A DNA stretch of 44,627 bases from Candidatus Accumulibacter aalborgensis (GCF_900089955.1 NZ_FLQX01000156.1:1-44627), one strand, 5' to 3'; positions 7,934-16,530 are shown, numbered from the stretch's first letter. Program-made: numbers and translations. The notes: generated from the sequence alone by a model not told the origin.

Positions 7934-8616
7934 GCAAAAAGATTCTGATCGTCGAGGACGAGGTCGACCTTGCCCAGATTCTCGCCGAATACCTGCAGCG
8001 CGACGGTTTCGCAACGACCACCCTGGCCGACGGCCTGGCGGCCATGGCGGTTCTTCGACGAACGCCGCCCGACCTGCTGTTGCTCGACTTGATGCTGCCC
8101 GGGATGGACGGTATTTCGATTCTGCGCGAGTTGCGCAAAACCTCGGACTTGCCAGTGATCATGGTCACGGCACGGGTCGACGAAATCGACCGCCTGCTCG
8201 GCCTCGAACTCGGCGCCGACGACTACGTCTGCAAACCCTACTCGCCACGCGAAGTGGTGGCCCGCGTAAAGACCGTGCTGCGTCGCACGCAGTCGAGCGC
8301 GGGCGTCACCGTCAGCCCGAAAATTGGCGGTGCGGCGCTGGAAATCGACGCTGATGCCTTACAGGCGCGCGTCGCCGGCAAGAGCCTCGAACTCACGCCA
8401 AAGGAATTCCGGCTGCTGCGGGCGCTGGCCGGCAAACCGGGGCGGGTCTTCTCGCGTGCGCAACTGCTCGACGCGCTCTACGACGACCATCTCGATGTCT
8501 CGGAACGCGCCATCGACAGTCACCTGAAGAACCTTCGCAAGAAACTTGTCCAGGCTTTCCCCGGTGAGGACCCGATCCGTTCGATCTACGGCGTCGGCTT
8601 TGCCTTCGAGTCGTGA
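7930..8616 (+). CDS. OmpR/BaeR-family response regulator
   Basis: The 228-residue protein has a receiver domain with acidic pocket (VEDE), phospho-acceptor Asp53 in LLLLDLMLPG, the Thr of VTAR and the Lys of CKPYS. A winged-helix DNA-binding domain follows (LTPKEFRLLRALA, then SERAIDSHLKNLRKKL). Its ATG overlaps the kinase stop by four bases. It probably controls the operon in which it lies, or a wider envelope response. The gene ends 77 bases before the rearranged segment starting at 8693. Confidence 0.9.
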   Translation: MSKKILIVEDEVDLAQILAEYLQRDGFATTTLADGLAAMAVLRRTPPDLLLLDLMLPGMDGISILRELRKTSDLPVIMVTARVDEIDRLLGLELGADDYVCKPYSPREVVARVKTVLRRTQSSAGVTVSPKIGGAALEIDADALQARVAGKSLELTPKEFRLLRALAGKPGRVFSRAQLLDALYDDHLDVSERAIDSHLKNLRKKLVQAFPGEDPIRSIYGVGFAFES

Positions 8617-8692
8617 CATCGGCGCCTAGCCGGAGCAGGCGACCGACACGAGATGAATGCCATGAAAATCAGCAAGACGCTCGTCGCCTCGA

Positions 8693-8810
8693 GGCGATTC
8701 ATTGCTTCGCCACGAACGAGATTGCGGAAGAAGGTCTTGCCGGAACCGTATTCGCCAATCACCAGGCGAAAGGCCGTGCCGCCGTCGGCAATACGGTCAA
8801 GATCCTGGTC
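8693..8810 (-). pseudogene. Fragment of BrxD-like (DUF2791) ATPase
   Basis: This piece encodes DRIADGGTAFRLVIGEYGSG followed by KTFFRNLVRGEAMNR, including the Walker A loop, and is a near copy of about 13973-14090 in the truncated ATPase gene. It is joined at 8810/8811 to a cysN fragment in the same reading frame. The 5' part, the 3' part and the rest of the ATPase domain are missing. No start belongs to it, so it is debris. The 76 bases to its left, back to 8617, match nothing I recognise. Confidence 0.85.
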
Positions 8811-9629
8811 AAGAATCGGTTGGGCCAGTTTGAAGCTGACCCGCGTGATGTCGTTCATCACCAGCTTCTCGGCGGACTGCTGCTCCAGGGTGTTGATGTC
8901 GACGCGGAAGGCGATGCCGGCGAGCATCGCCTTGCTGTCGCGCGTCGTGTGGCGCAGCAGGTATTTGCGGCGCGGGTCGAGCGGCGACTCGGAACGCCAG
9001 CACAGCATGGCGTCGATCTGTTTGGCGACCTTGGGCAGTTCGCCGGATTCGACGCGGCCCATGAAGCCGCGATAGTCGTGCAGCTCGGGGTTGGCGGAAT
9101 CCTGCGGCCGGCACACGTATTGCACCGGGAAACGGAATTTCTCGGCGTGTTCGGAATGGATCGCCGGGACGGTTTCGAGGATTTCGAATAGCGTCGGACC
9201 CTCGTACCAGTCGAGATGCTCGCCGCGGTCGACGATCATGTCGCCGTTCAGCGCCGACAAGGGGATGAAGCGCACGTCGGCGATTCCCAGGCCAGCGGCG
9301 AAAGCCAGGTAGTCGGCCTTGATGCGGGCAAAGGTCTCCGGCGCGTAGTCGACCAGGTCCATCTTGTTCACCGCGACGACGATGTGGCCAATGCCGACCA
9401 GGTGGGCCAGGTAGGAGTGGCGGCGGGTCTGCGTCAGCACGCCTTTGCGGGCGTCGATCAGGATGATCGCCAGGTCGGCGGTCGACGCGGCGGTGACCAT
9501 GTTGCGGGTATATTGCTCGTGGCCCGGCGCGTCGGCGATGACGTACTTGCGCGTGCCGGTGGTGAAGTAGCGGTACGCGACTTCGATGGTGATTCCCTGC
9601 TCGCGCTCGGCCTGCAGCCCGTCGGTCAG
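8811..9629 (-). pseudogene. cysN: Partial duplicate of cysN
   Basis: The segment copies the central part of the functional cysN at 14293-15582, with identity I estimate by eye at about 95%. It runs from the region of the second GTPase motif through HEQYTRNMVTAAS and NKMD to the C-terminal barrel. The first 70 or so codons, including the P-loop, are missing. An in-frame deletion of 58 codons lies at about 9045, and the last 25 residues are replaced by ATPase sequence. It cannot make a working GTPase subunit. At 9629/9630 it abuts, on the other strand, a truncated toxin gene. Confidence 0.92.
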
Positions 9630-9891
9630 GCACGATGCGGGCTACCAACTGGACAAGGTGCAGCGCGGTGAGCAGCCTGACGATTTCAAGCCCATGCCTA
9701 CCATCGGCAAGGGCGTCGAGGAAATCCGGATGTGGGACGACACCGGCACCTACCGCGTGATCTACACGGCCAGGCTGGCCGATGCGGTCTACGTGCTGCA
9801 CGCTTTCCAGAAGAAAACGCAGACGACGGCCAAGCGCGACGTCGAACTGGCCAAGAGACGATTCACCGAATTGATGAAAGGTGCCCAGTGA
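9586..9891 (+). pseudogene. HigB/Gp49-like toxin, 5'-truncated and fused to antisense cysN
   Basis: From residue 15 the frame reads RHDAGYQLDKVQRGEQPDDF, then EIRMWDDTGTYRVIYTARL and VLHAFQKKTQ. This is the RelE-superfamily phage Gp49-like (HigB) toxin, an mRNA interferase. The family's first 20 or so residues are missing; the homology starts at the 9629/9630 breakpoint with the cysN copy. An in-frame ATG inside the antisense cysN sequence gives a 101-residue hybrid, so a product is possible but without the normal N-terminal strand. Its TGA overlaps the next gene's GTG start (GTGA). It might still be translated; activity is doubtful. Confidence 0.75.
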
Positions 9892-10169
9892 CCAAGCCCG
9901 AGACTTTCAGCAGCGTGTGGGATGCGATTGCCGACACACCCCAGCAGGCCGCCAACCTTCAGGCTCGCGCTGAACTGATGCGGCAGATCGCAGCCATCAT
10001 CAAGGACAACGACTGGAAGCAGGCCGACGCTGCAACCCATTGCGGCGTCACTCAGCCGCGCATCAATGATCTGTTGCGCGGGCGCGTGTCGCGGTTCTCC
10101 CTCGATGCTCTGGTGAACATCGCCACGGCGCTGGGCCGGCGAGTGCGTGTGGGTTTGGAAGTAGCGTAA
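9888..10169 (+). CDS. XRE-family antitoxin (HigA-like)
   Basis: The 93-residue protein carries an HTH_3/XRE domain: QIAAIIKDNDWKQADAATHC, then GVTQPRINDLLRGRVSRFSL, the recognition helix lying in TQPRINDLL. It ends with LVNIATALGRRVRVGLEVA, as antitoxins paired with Gp49-like toxins do. GTG 9888 is chosen because it gives the four-base overlap with the toxin gene. The family represses its operon and blocks the toxin. It appears intact, so it may be an orphan antitoxin now that the toxin has lost its start and promoter. Confidence 0.85.
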   Translation: MTKPETFSSVWDAIADTPQQAANLQARAELMRQIAAIIKDNDWKQADAATHCGVTQPRINDLLRGRVSRFSLDALVNIATALGRRVRVGLEVA

Positions 10170-10250
10170 GCAGGTGCTGGCTATGCCGGCGACCTGCCAA
10201 GCAAAACGCAGGGTGTCCAGGCCCAGCAATTCACCTTCGCGCGAAACCCA

Positions 10251-10616
10251 TCACCTTGTGTTCCGCCCATGGTGCTCGTACACCACCACGGAAATGTTGT
10301 CGTGCCCGCCGGAATGGTTTGCGCGGTCGACCAACTGTGTCGCGATCTGGCGCATCGAGCCATAGCCGCCCATCACCTCGGCAATCTCCTGATCGGAGAG
10401 CATCTCCCAGAGTCCGTCCGAGCACAGGAGCACGCGGTCGCCTGAAGTCAATGGGCAGAGTCATCTCCGGAGCGAATCCGACCGCCATTCCGATGGCTCG
10501 CAGCACCTCGTTCTTGTCGGGATGCGTGCGTGCATCATCCCGCTTCAACACGCCGACTGCGACCAAGTCGGCCACCATTGAGTGATCGTTTGTGAGCGAG
10601 CAGTTGCGGCCCGGTC
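10251..10616 (-). pseudogene. PP2C-type protein phosphatase fragment with frameshift
   Basis: The first part reads SLTNDHSMVADLVAVGVLKR and EVLRAIG, the central part of a bacterial PP2C/Stp phosphatase. After EMTL, near 10450, the reading frame changes and continues SGDRVLLCSDGLWEMLSDQE, SGGHDNISVVV, the family's C-terminal metal-binding motifs (D of SDGLW, DN of GHDN). The N-terminus with the first metal ligands is missing. It cannot code for a functional enzyme. The 81 bases between the HigA-like gene (ending 10169) and this fragment hold nothing I can name. Confidence 0.75.
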
Positions 10617-10765
10617 CACAAATAGCCGCGCCGCTCGCCACTCGTACAGCCCGTAGTTGTAGATCGCCTCGATATGTCGCGTGTCGGTCTGCCGCGCCAC
10701 CTGCCAGGCCTGCTCGGCAAGCTCCGGCTTACCCCGTTCGAGATACGACAAGGCCCGGTTGCTCA
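10617..10765 (-). pseudogene. TPR-protein fragment
   Basis: About 50 codons read LSNRALSYLERGKPELAEQA and then IEAIYNYGLYEWRAARL, two helix pairs of a tetratricopeptide repeat. Downstream it is joined in frame to PP2C-like sequence, and upstream it meets the end of the broken helicase gene. It has neither its own start nor its own end. Its parent may have been a kinase or NTPase with TPRs next to the phosphatase, but this cannot be decided here. Confidence 0.5.
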
Positions 10766-10767
10766 GC

Positions 10768-13027
10768 CTAGAACCTCTGGTGATGACACGAGAGCCCTTC
10801 GACACGCCCGCTACGCGGGCTGCTCAGGGCGAACGGAAGCTCACCCGTTGGGTGAGCCACATGGACGCGCGAGGCCAAGTCACGGGCTGCAGCCAGGTTC
10901 AATCGTCTTGACGCAAAGCTGTCGAAGAACAGGCGGTCGGGCAGCGCCCAGTCCCACTTCTCGGGCGTACCGATTTCCTGCCGTTGGAGAATATCCGCCG
11001 GATCGGGCAGCGGCGCAGTGGCGATTGCCGCCAGGGTATCGCCGACCTCGGCCTCCGTGGTGCTGCCTATTCGCAGGCAAATGCCCATGTTTTCAGCCGG
11101 CAACCCACGCGCTCGCAACAGGCAAGCCAGCGCATCCTGCGTGGCGTCGCCTCGCCAGGCAAACAGATACACGGTCCGTCCTTCCGCGATCAGGTGCCTC
11201 GCGTCCAGCCCCAGGTCAGCGCAGTGATGGCGCGCTGCGGCGAGCATCTTGCAAGCAGTGGCATCGAGCCATTCCGGGTAATCGCTTCCGAGCACCAGGG
11301 CCTGCATTTCATCGCGCACACGATCATGGATCGGCATGCCGGAGCCGCCCGTTCTGGGCAGTTTGCCTGTGCTGGCCGCAATCAGTTCCACGCGCAGCTT
11401 GTCATGATCGATCGCGGCAATCTGCCAACGTCGCCCGGCAAAAATCAGCGCGTCGCCGATGCCATGGGCGCGTTTCAAAGGCAGCGTGCCCAATTCCTTG
11501 CCAGCGGTGCAGCAGGCGGTATTCGCGACTGTCCTGAAAGGCGGCGAAGAAGGTGTAGTGATTCACCCGCCTCTCGCCTACGCGACCGTGCAGGAGGACG
11601 CGATTGCCATCGTGCATGACCAGCTCGTTCGCCGCCAGGTTGCGCAGCAGTTCGATGAAATCGGCTTCGCCAATGTCGCGAAACGGTCCACCCAGACAGA
11701 GGATCCGATAAGCCTCTGCCGCGATCACACCACACCGCTCGCCGATCAGACTGAGGATCTGTTGCACGAGGGTGGAGTAATGCAGCGAGTTGGCAGGCGG
11801 AGGCTCGTACCATCTGGCCAGAAACAGCCGGGTCACCGCGATGGACTGCAACAGATCCGCGTGCAGCCCCGTCACCAGGCCGGAATCGGTAGCCGGTTCT
11901 TCGGTCACGCAATACTGCCAGAGTTCTGCCACTTCGCCGTCCCGCCTTCCCGCCCGTCCAACGCGCTGACAGAGGCTGGCGACCGTTTCCGGAGCACCGA
12001 TCTGTACCACACCGCGAATGGCACCAATGTCGATACCCATTTCGAGGGTGCCGGTGCAAATAGCGCTGACCGGTAGACTGCCGCGTTTGAGTTCAAATTC
12101 GGTGCTTTCACGTTCCGCTTTTCCCAGGCGGCCGTGGTGCGGGAAGAAGGTCACCGGCAAGCCGGCCGCTTCGCAATGGCGCCGCAGAGCATCGGCGTAG
12201 AACTCGACCCTGCCCGTGCTGTTGGGAAAGATCAGGTAATTGGCGTTGCGCAGGCGCTTGAACAAGGCCGCCGCAATGTGGGTGTGGGCCGCGTCATCGC
12301 TATCGCTGTCGTCGGCTGGCTGCATCACCGCTTTCACCAGCAGCCGCAGCGATTTTGTTTCCGCTGCGCTGACAATCAGACGAACATCGTTTCCTTCGCC
12401 CAGCCGGAGAAAATCCGCTGCCATCGCCATGTTACCCAGGGTAGCCGACAGTCCGACCCGCTGTACCCGTCGCGCCAGGGCGGCCTCCAGGCGATGCAGC
12501 AGCGATTGCAACTGGCGGCCGCGTTCGCAGCCGATGAAGGCATGCAACTCGTCGACCACCACCGCTTCCAGCATACCGAACAAATGCCGCAACTCGGCGC
12601 CACGATGAAAGAGCAGGGACTCCAGCGACTCTGGCGTGATCAGAACCACGCCACGGGGCGCAGCGACAAAGCGTTTACGTGGAGTTTCTCTGATGTCGCC
12701 ATGCCAGGGACAGACGGGGATCTCCAGCCGCTCGCAAAGCAGGCTCAGGCGCTCGTGCTGATCGTTGATAAGCGCCTTCATCGGTGCCACATAGAGCACG
12801 ACGCCGTCGCCACCGCCCTGCCAGAGCCTGGTGAGAAGGGGCAGAAAAGCGGCCTCCGTCTTGCCGGAGGCGGTGGCGGCGGCAATCACCACATCGACCC
12901 GGCCCTCCAGGATCGGCGCCACGGCTTGCGCCTGCGCGGGTCGCAACTCCGACCAGCCCTGTTCCCACAACCAGCGCTGCAGCGGTGGGGCAAGGCGATC
13001 GAAGCTGGCGTGCTCCAGCGCTGTCAT
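10768..13027 (-). pseudogene. DEAD/DEAH-box (Lhr-like) helicase, frameshifted
   Basis: The first reading frame starts MTALEHASFDRL and holds Walker A (AATASGKTEAAF), the box-II variant VVVDELHAF, the SAT motif LSATLGN and motif VI QRVGRAGRR. Near 11495, after LLHRW, one base too many or two too few shifts the frame; the protein continues KELGTLPLKRAHG in the other frame to about 10880. The tail beyond that is repeat sequence. Superfamily-2 helicases of this length with a C-terminal accessory region occur beside BrxD-like ATPases in defence islands. A single sequencing error could explain the frameshift, but the trimmed C-terminus and the surrounding fragments favour decay. The ATG at 13027 lies six bases below the toxin stop at 13033. 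Confidence 0.75.
10806..10820. repeat. Short hairpin within a 'CTTCGACA...CAGGGCGAAC' intergenic repeat
   Basis: GCCCGC TAC GCGGGC forms a perfect six-base stem with a three-base loop. It is flanked by CTTCGACAC and CTCAGGGCGAACGG, which resemble a dispersed intergenic repeat often seen in betaproteobacterial genomes. It lies where the broken helicase frame ends and may mark a recombination joint. Only one copy is seen in this window. Confidence 0.4.
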
Positions 13028-13032
13028 GAGGG

Positions 13033-13455
13033 TCAGCCTGCCTTGAACGGATTGACGATCGTCAGGCACTCGTCAATGACCAGGCCATGGTGCAGGTCTT
13101 CGGAGTACAAGGTGGCGCAGTCACCTTCGAGCGCTGCGGCGACGATCAGGCTATCCCAGAAGCTGAACTGATGGCGTTGTCGCAGCAAGTGCGCCCTCTG
13201 GTGCAATCCAAGGTGAGGCCCAACGACATGGCAGCGCCTATAGAAACTCTCCACGATCGGAAGAAGCCTGTCCTCGCTCAGTTTTCCCTTGCGCAACAAA
13301 TTGACGGAAACCTCAGCCACGACTTGCTCGCTGATCGTCCGTGGCACTGGTGCGTCGACCAGGCTTCGCGCTTGTTCGTGGCGCTTCTCCTCACCCGGAC
13401 GAAGCACCAGTGCGTACAACCAGACGTTGGAATCAACGAAACACCTATCGCTCAT
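13033..13455 (-). CDS. PIN-domain toxin ribonuclease (VapC-like)
   Basis: The 140-residue protein has the four acidic positions of the PIN fold: Asp8 in CFVDSNVW, Glu in ISEQVVAEVS, Asp in FWDSLIVAAA and Asp in LYSEDLHHG. PIN toxins cut RNA with metal ions and are held in check by the co-transcribed antitoxin. The gene overlaps the antitoxin stop by 11 bases and ends six bases before the helicase start, so it sits inside the former defence operon. A decayed paralogue is at 984-1119. It appears intact and may be active. Confidence 0.88.
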   Translation of the reverse strand: MSDRCFVDSNVWLYALVLRPGEEKRHEQARSLVDAPVPRTISEQVVAEVSVNLLRKGKLSEDRLLPIVESFYRRCHVVGPHLGLHQRAHLLRQRHQFSFWDSLIVAAALEGDCATLYSEDLHHGLVIDECLTIVNPFKAG

Positions 13456-13672
13456 GCGCCTCGTCCCGTGAAAGCGGCTGGAAGTCAGCGATTACCAACG
13501 GGTTGGCACAAAGGTTGGAAATCGCATCAGCGCAGTGGCCTGTCGAGTTCCCAGCAGAATTTTCCTCGAACATCACCACCACCCGAACCGGCATTCCGGA
13601 AGCCAGCAAGGAAGGCTCCGGTAGTGGAATTGCCGCGTTTTGAACAACCGAATCAAATTCAATCGCTTGCAT
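13445..13672 (-). CDS. Antitoxin partner of the PIN toxin
   Basis: The 75-residue protein begins MQAIEFDSVVQNAAIPLPEP, the N-terminus of small VapB-like antitoxins with a beta-rich (AbrB/SpoVT-like) DNA-binding part, and ends FQPLSRDEAHER. GGAGAAG precedes the ATG. Its C-terminal half matches the protein at 1109-1399. Position, size and overlap with the PIN gene make it the antitoxin, which should bind both the toxin and its own promoter in 13673-13730. The exact fold is inferred. Confidence 0.75.
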   Translation of the reverse strand: MQAIEFDSVVQNAAIPLPEPSLLASGMPVRVVVMFEENSAGNSTGHCADAISNLCANPLVIADFQPLSRDEAHER

Positions 13673-13730
13673 AATCTTCTCCGAAAAACGGTGCTAATTC
13701 AGACGATAATTGAGATGGAACTTGTCGTAT

Positions 13731-14213
13731 TCAAACATCTTTCCATGTCGAAATCACTTGAGTTAGCACGTCATAAGCGATAGTGATTTCATCATCATTC
13801 TCTTCAAGGGCGAGTTCGCCGGTAAGGTTGAGCGCTCGCTCGTTGAGTTCGGCGATGACGGCATTGGGAAGCAGGTCGAGGGGAAGCTCGGCGTAAAGGC
13901 TGCGGGCTTTGCCAGCGGAGGCCTGCAAGCGTCGATCGGGGCTGAGGTCGGCGTGGGCAACCACCAGTTGGCGATTCATTGCTTCGCCACGCACAAGATT
14001 GAGGAAGAACGTTTTACCCGAACCGTATTCGCCAATCACCAGGCGAAAGGCCGTGCCGCCATCGGCAATACGGTCAAGATCCTGGTCGAGAGCAGCAATC
14101 TCAGCGTCGCGGCCGACCTGGATGTGCCGGGCGCCCAGCCGGGGTGTCACTCCCGCGCGCAGGGATTGAATCAGCGCGTCGCGTTCGCGGGCACGGAGAG
14201 CAGGACTGAGCAT
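13731..14213 (-). pseudogene. Truncated BrxD-like (DUF2791) ATPase, possibly joined to a TerB_C tail
   Basis: The first 110 or so residues match the start of DUF2791/BrxD ATPases: ARHIQVGRDAEIAALDQDLD, Walker A GEYGSGKTFF, then VVAHADLSPDRRL and ARSLYAELP. Family members are usually several hundred residues, but this frame ends at 160. The last 50 residues (LLPNAVIAELNERALNLTGE and following acidic residues) do not fit DUF2791 and look more like the end of a TerB_C-type protein. A deletion joining two neighbouring genes of one defence operon would explain this. The TerB_C part is a weak recognition. The first 80 residues or so could still fold, but the ATPase core is incomplete. Confidence 0.6.
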
Positions 14214-14292
14214 GGCAGATGGGCAGGTTTATCCTTGATCGTGGGCGTATCTTACGCCTCTGGCGAATGGTGCTGCCCTGAAAAACAAGCTC

Positions 14293-15582
14293 TCAGACGA
14301 TCATGCCGGCGCCGACGGTGTTGTTCGATGACTCGTCGATGACAATGAAAGCGCCGGTGCCGCGGCTCTCCGCGTAGGGATCGGCAAAGATCGGTTGCGC
14401 CAGTTTGAGGCTCACCCGCGCGATGTCGTTCATCATTAGCTTCTCGGCGGACTGATGCTCCAGGGTGTTGATGTCGACGCGGAAGGCGATGCCGGCGAGC
14501 ATCGCCTTGCTGTCGCGCGTCGTGTGGCGTAGCAGGTACTTGCGGCGCGGGTCGAGCGGCGACTCGGAAAGCCAGCACAGCATGGCGTCGATCTGTTTGG
14601 TGACCTTGGGCAGTTCGCCGGTCTTGACGATCATGTCGCCGCGCGAGATGTCGATCTCGTCTTCGAGCAGGAGGGTCACCGATTGCTCGGCAACGGTGCG
14701 CGGCAACGACTGGCCGAGAATCTGGATGTCCCTGACGCGCGTTTCACGCCCGGAAGGCAGCACGGTCACCGCATCGCCGATCGCCAGTTCGCCCGACTCG
14801 ACGCGGCCCATGAAGCCGCGATAGTCGTGCAGCTCGGGGTTGGCGGAATCCTGCGGCCGGCACACGTATTGCACCGGGAAACGGAATTTCTCGGCGTGTT
14901 CGGAATGGATCGCCGGGACGGTTTCGAGGATTTCGAACAGCGTTGGGCCATCGTACCAGTCGAGATGCTCGCCGCGGTCGACGATCATGTCGCCGTTCAG
15001 CGCCGACATGGGGATGAAGCGCACGTCGGCGATTCCCAGGCCAGCGGCGAAAGCCAGGTAGTCGGCCTTGATGCGGGCAAAGGTCTCCGGCGCGTAGTCG
15101 ACCAGGTCCATCTTGTTCACGGCGACGACGATGTGGCCAATGCCGACCAGGTGGGCCAGGTAGGAGTGGCGGCGGGTCTGCGTCAGCACGCCTTTGCGGG
15201 CGTCGATCAGGATGATCGCCAGGTCGGCGGTCGACGCGGCGGTGACCATGTTGCGCGTGTATTGTTCGTGGCCGGGCGCGTCGGCGATGATGTACTTGCG
15301 CGTGCCGGTGGTGAAGTAGCGGTACGCAACGTCGATGGTGATTCCTTGCTCGCGCTCGGCCTGCAGCCCGTCGGTCAGCAGCGACAGGTCGACGACGTCG
15401 AGCCCGCGTTTGGCCGAGGTGCGCTGCATGGCGTGCAGCGTGTCGGCGAGAATCGTCTTGCTGTCGAAGAGCAGGCGACCAATCAGCGTGCTCTTGCCGT
15501 CATCGACGCTGCCACAGGTCAGGAAGCGCAGCAGGCCGTTGTCGGGAATCGCTTCGCTGGGGAGTTTTTCAATGGCGGACAT
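14293..15582 (-). CDS. cysN: Sulfate adenylyltransferase subunit 1 (GTPase)
   Basis: The 429-residue protein has the EF-Tu-like GTPase motifs: GSVDDGKST at 24-32, DAPGHEQY, and NKMD. Beta-barrel domains follow. With CysD it makes adenosine 5'-phosphosulfate from ATP and sulfate, GTP hydrolysis driving the reaction. It is the short form without a fused CysC kinase, which fits the APS-type reductase encoded upstream. The ATG overlaps the cysD stop by one base. A damaged copy of the middle of this gene lies at 8811-9629. Confidence 0.95.
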   Translation of the reverse strand: MSAIEKLPSEAIPDNGLLRFLTCGSVDDGKSTLIGRLLFDSKTILADTLHAMQRTSAKRGLDVVDLSLLTDGLQAEREQGITIDVAYRYFTTGTRKYIIADAPGHEQYTRNMVTAASTADLAIILIDARKGVLTQTRRHSYLAHLVGIGHIVVAVNKMDLVDYAPETFARIKADYLAFAAGLGIADVRFIPMSALNGDMIVDRGEHLDWYDGPTLFEILETVPAIHSEHAEKFRFPVQYVCRPQDSANPELHDYRGFMGRVESGELAIGDAVTVLPSGRETRVRDIQILGQSLPRTVAEQSVTLLLEDEIDISRGDMIVKTGELPKVTKQIDAMLCWLSESPLDPRRKYLLRHTTRDSKAMLAGIAFRVDINTLEHQSAEKLMMNDIARVSLKLAQPIFADPYAESRGTGAFIVIDESSNNTVGAGMIV

Positions 15583-16502
15583 CAGAAATAGCCTTCCTTC
15601 TTGCGTTGTTCCATCGACGCGTCCGAGGTCTGGTCGTCGAGGCGGGTGGCGCCGCGCTCGGTGATCGTCGTGATTGCCGTTTCGGCAATGATCGCCGCCA
15701 CGCTGTTGGCGTCGGATTCGACCGGCGCAGTGCAGGTGATGTCGCCGACGGTGCGAAAGCGGACCATCAGATCCTCGATCGCATCATTGGCTCTGGCCGG
15801 GGTGACTTCAGTGACCGGCAGCAGACCACCGCTGCGGCGAACGATCGGCCGGCGATGGGCGAAGTAGATCGACGGCAGGGCCAGGTGCTCGCGTTCGATG
15901 TACTGCCAGACGTCGATCTCGGTCCAGTTGGAGATCGGGAAGACGCGAATGTTCTCGCCCTTGAAGCTGCGCGCGTTGTACAGGTCCCAAAGCTCGGGTC
16001 GCTGGTTTTTCGGGTCCCACTGGCCGAATTCGTCGCGGAACGAGAAGATGCGTTCTTTGGCGCGTGCCTTCTCCTCATCGCGGCGGGCGCCACCGATGCA
16101 GGCATCGAAACCGAACTCATCGATCGCTTCGAGCAGCGTCACCGACTGGTGCTTGTTGCGTGGTTCATCAGGCGACTTGAGCACCACCGTGCCGCGCGCC
16201 ATCGAATCCTCGAGCGAGCGAACGATCAGTCGCTCGCCGAGTTCGGCTGCCCGCTGGTCGCGGAAGTCGGTGACCTCGCGGTAGTTGTGGCCGGTGTCGA
16301 TGTGCAACAGCGGAAAGGGGAAGCGGCCTGGACGGAAGGCCTTTTCAGCGATGCGCAGCATGCAGATCGAGTCCTTGCCGCCGGAGAAAAGGAGGACCGG
16401 ATGGCTGCACTGGCCGGCGACCTCGCGCATGATGTGGATGGCTTCGGATTCCAGCCAGTCGAGATGGGAGAGGGTGACCCTGGGGAGCGTGGCAATACTC
16501 AT
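15582..16502 (-). CDS. cysD: Sulfate adenylyltransferase subunit 2
   Basis: The 306-residue protein has the PP-loop SGGKDS at 40-45 and the family's GGARRDEEKARAKERIFS and RSGGLLPVTE segments. It is the adenylyl-transferring subunit of ATP sulfurylase and works with CysN. ATG 16502 is chosen because it gives the usual CysD N-terminus (LSHLDWLESEAIHI); the reading frame is open further upstream but into cysH. cysN follows with a one-base overlap. Confidence 0.95.
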   Translation of the reverse strand: MSIATLPRVTLSHLDWLESEAIHIMREVAGQCSHPVLLFSGGKDSICMLRIAEKAFRPGRFPFPLLHIDTGHNYREVTDFRDQRAAELGERLIVRSLEDSMARGTVVLKSPDEPRNKHQSVTLLEAIDEFGFDACIGGARRDEEKARAKERIFSFRDEFGQWDPKNQRPELWDLYNARSFKGENIRVFPISNWTEIDVWQYIEREHLALPSIYFAHRRPIVRRSGGLLPVTEVTPARANDAIEDLMVRFRTVGDITCTAPVESDANSVAAIIAETAITTITERGATRLDDQTSDASMEQRKKEGYF

Positions 16503-16530
16503 GGTTGACCTGTATCGGTGACTCGGGATT

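Noticed and set aside
8617-8692. Possible short gene between the response regulator and the ATPase fragment
   Set aside because: Only 76 bases, no good start with a ribosome site, and no resemblance to known small proteins.
10170-10250. Possible Crp/Fnr regulator fragment on the minus strand
   Set aside because: A short resemblance (GELLGLDTLRFAW) is too small to support a call.
12134-13171. Plus-strand frame opposite the helicase and toxin
   Set aside because: The helicase motifs on the minus strand are unambiguous, and this frame has low-complexity content with no domain.
14683-15591. Plus-strand frame opposite cysN
   Set aside because: It is antisense to a conserved GTPase and is repeated in the cysN copy only because the DNA is duplicated.
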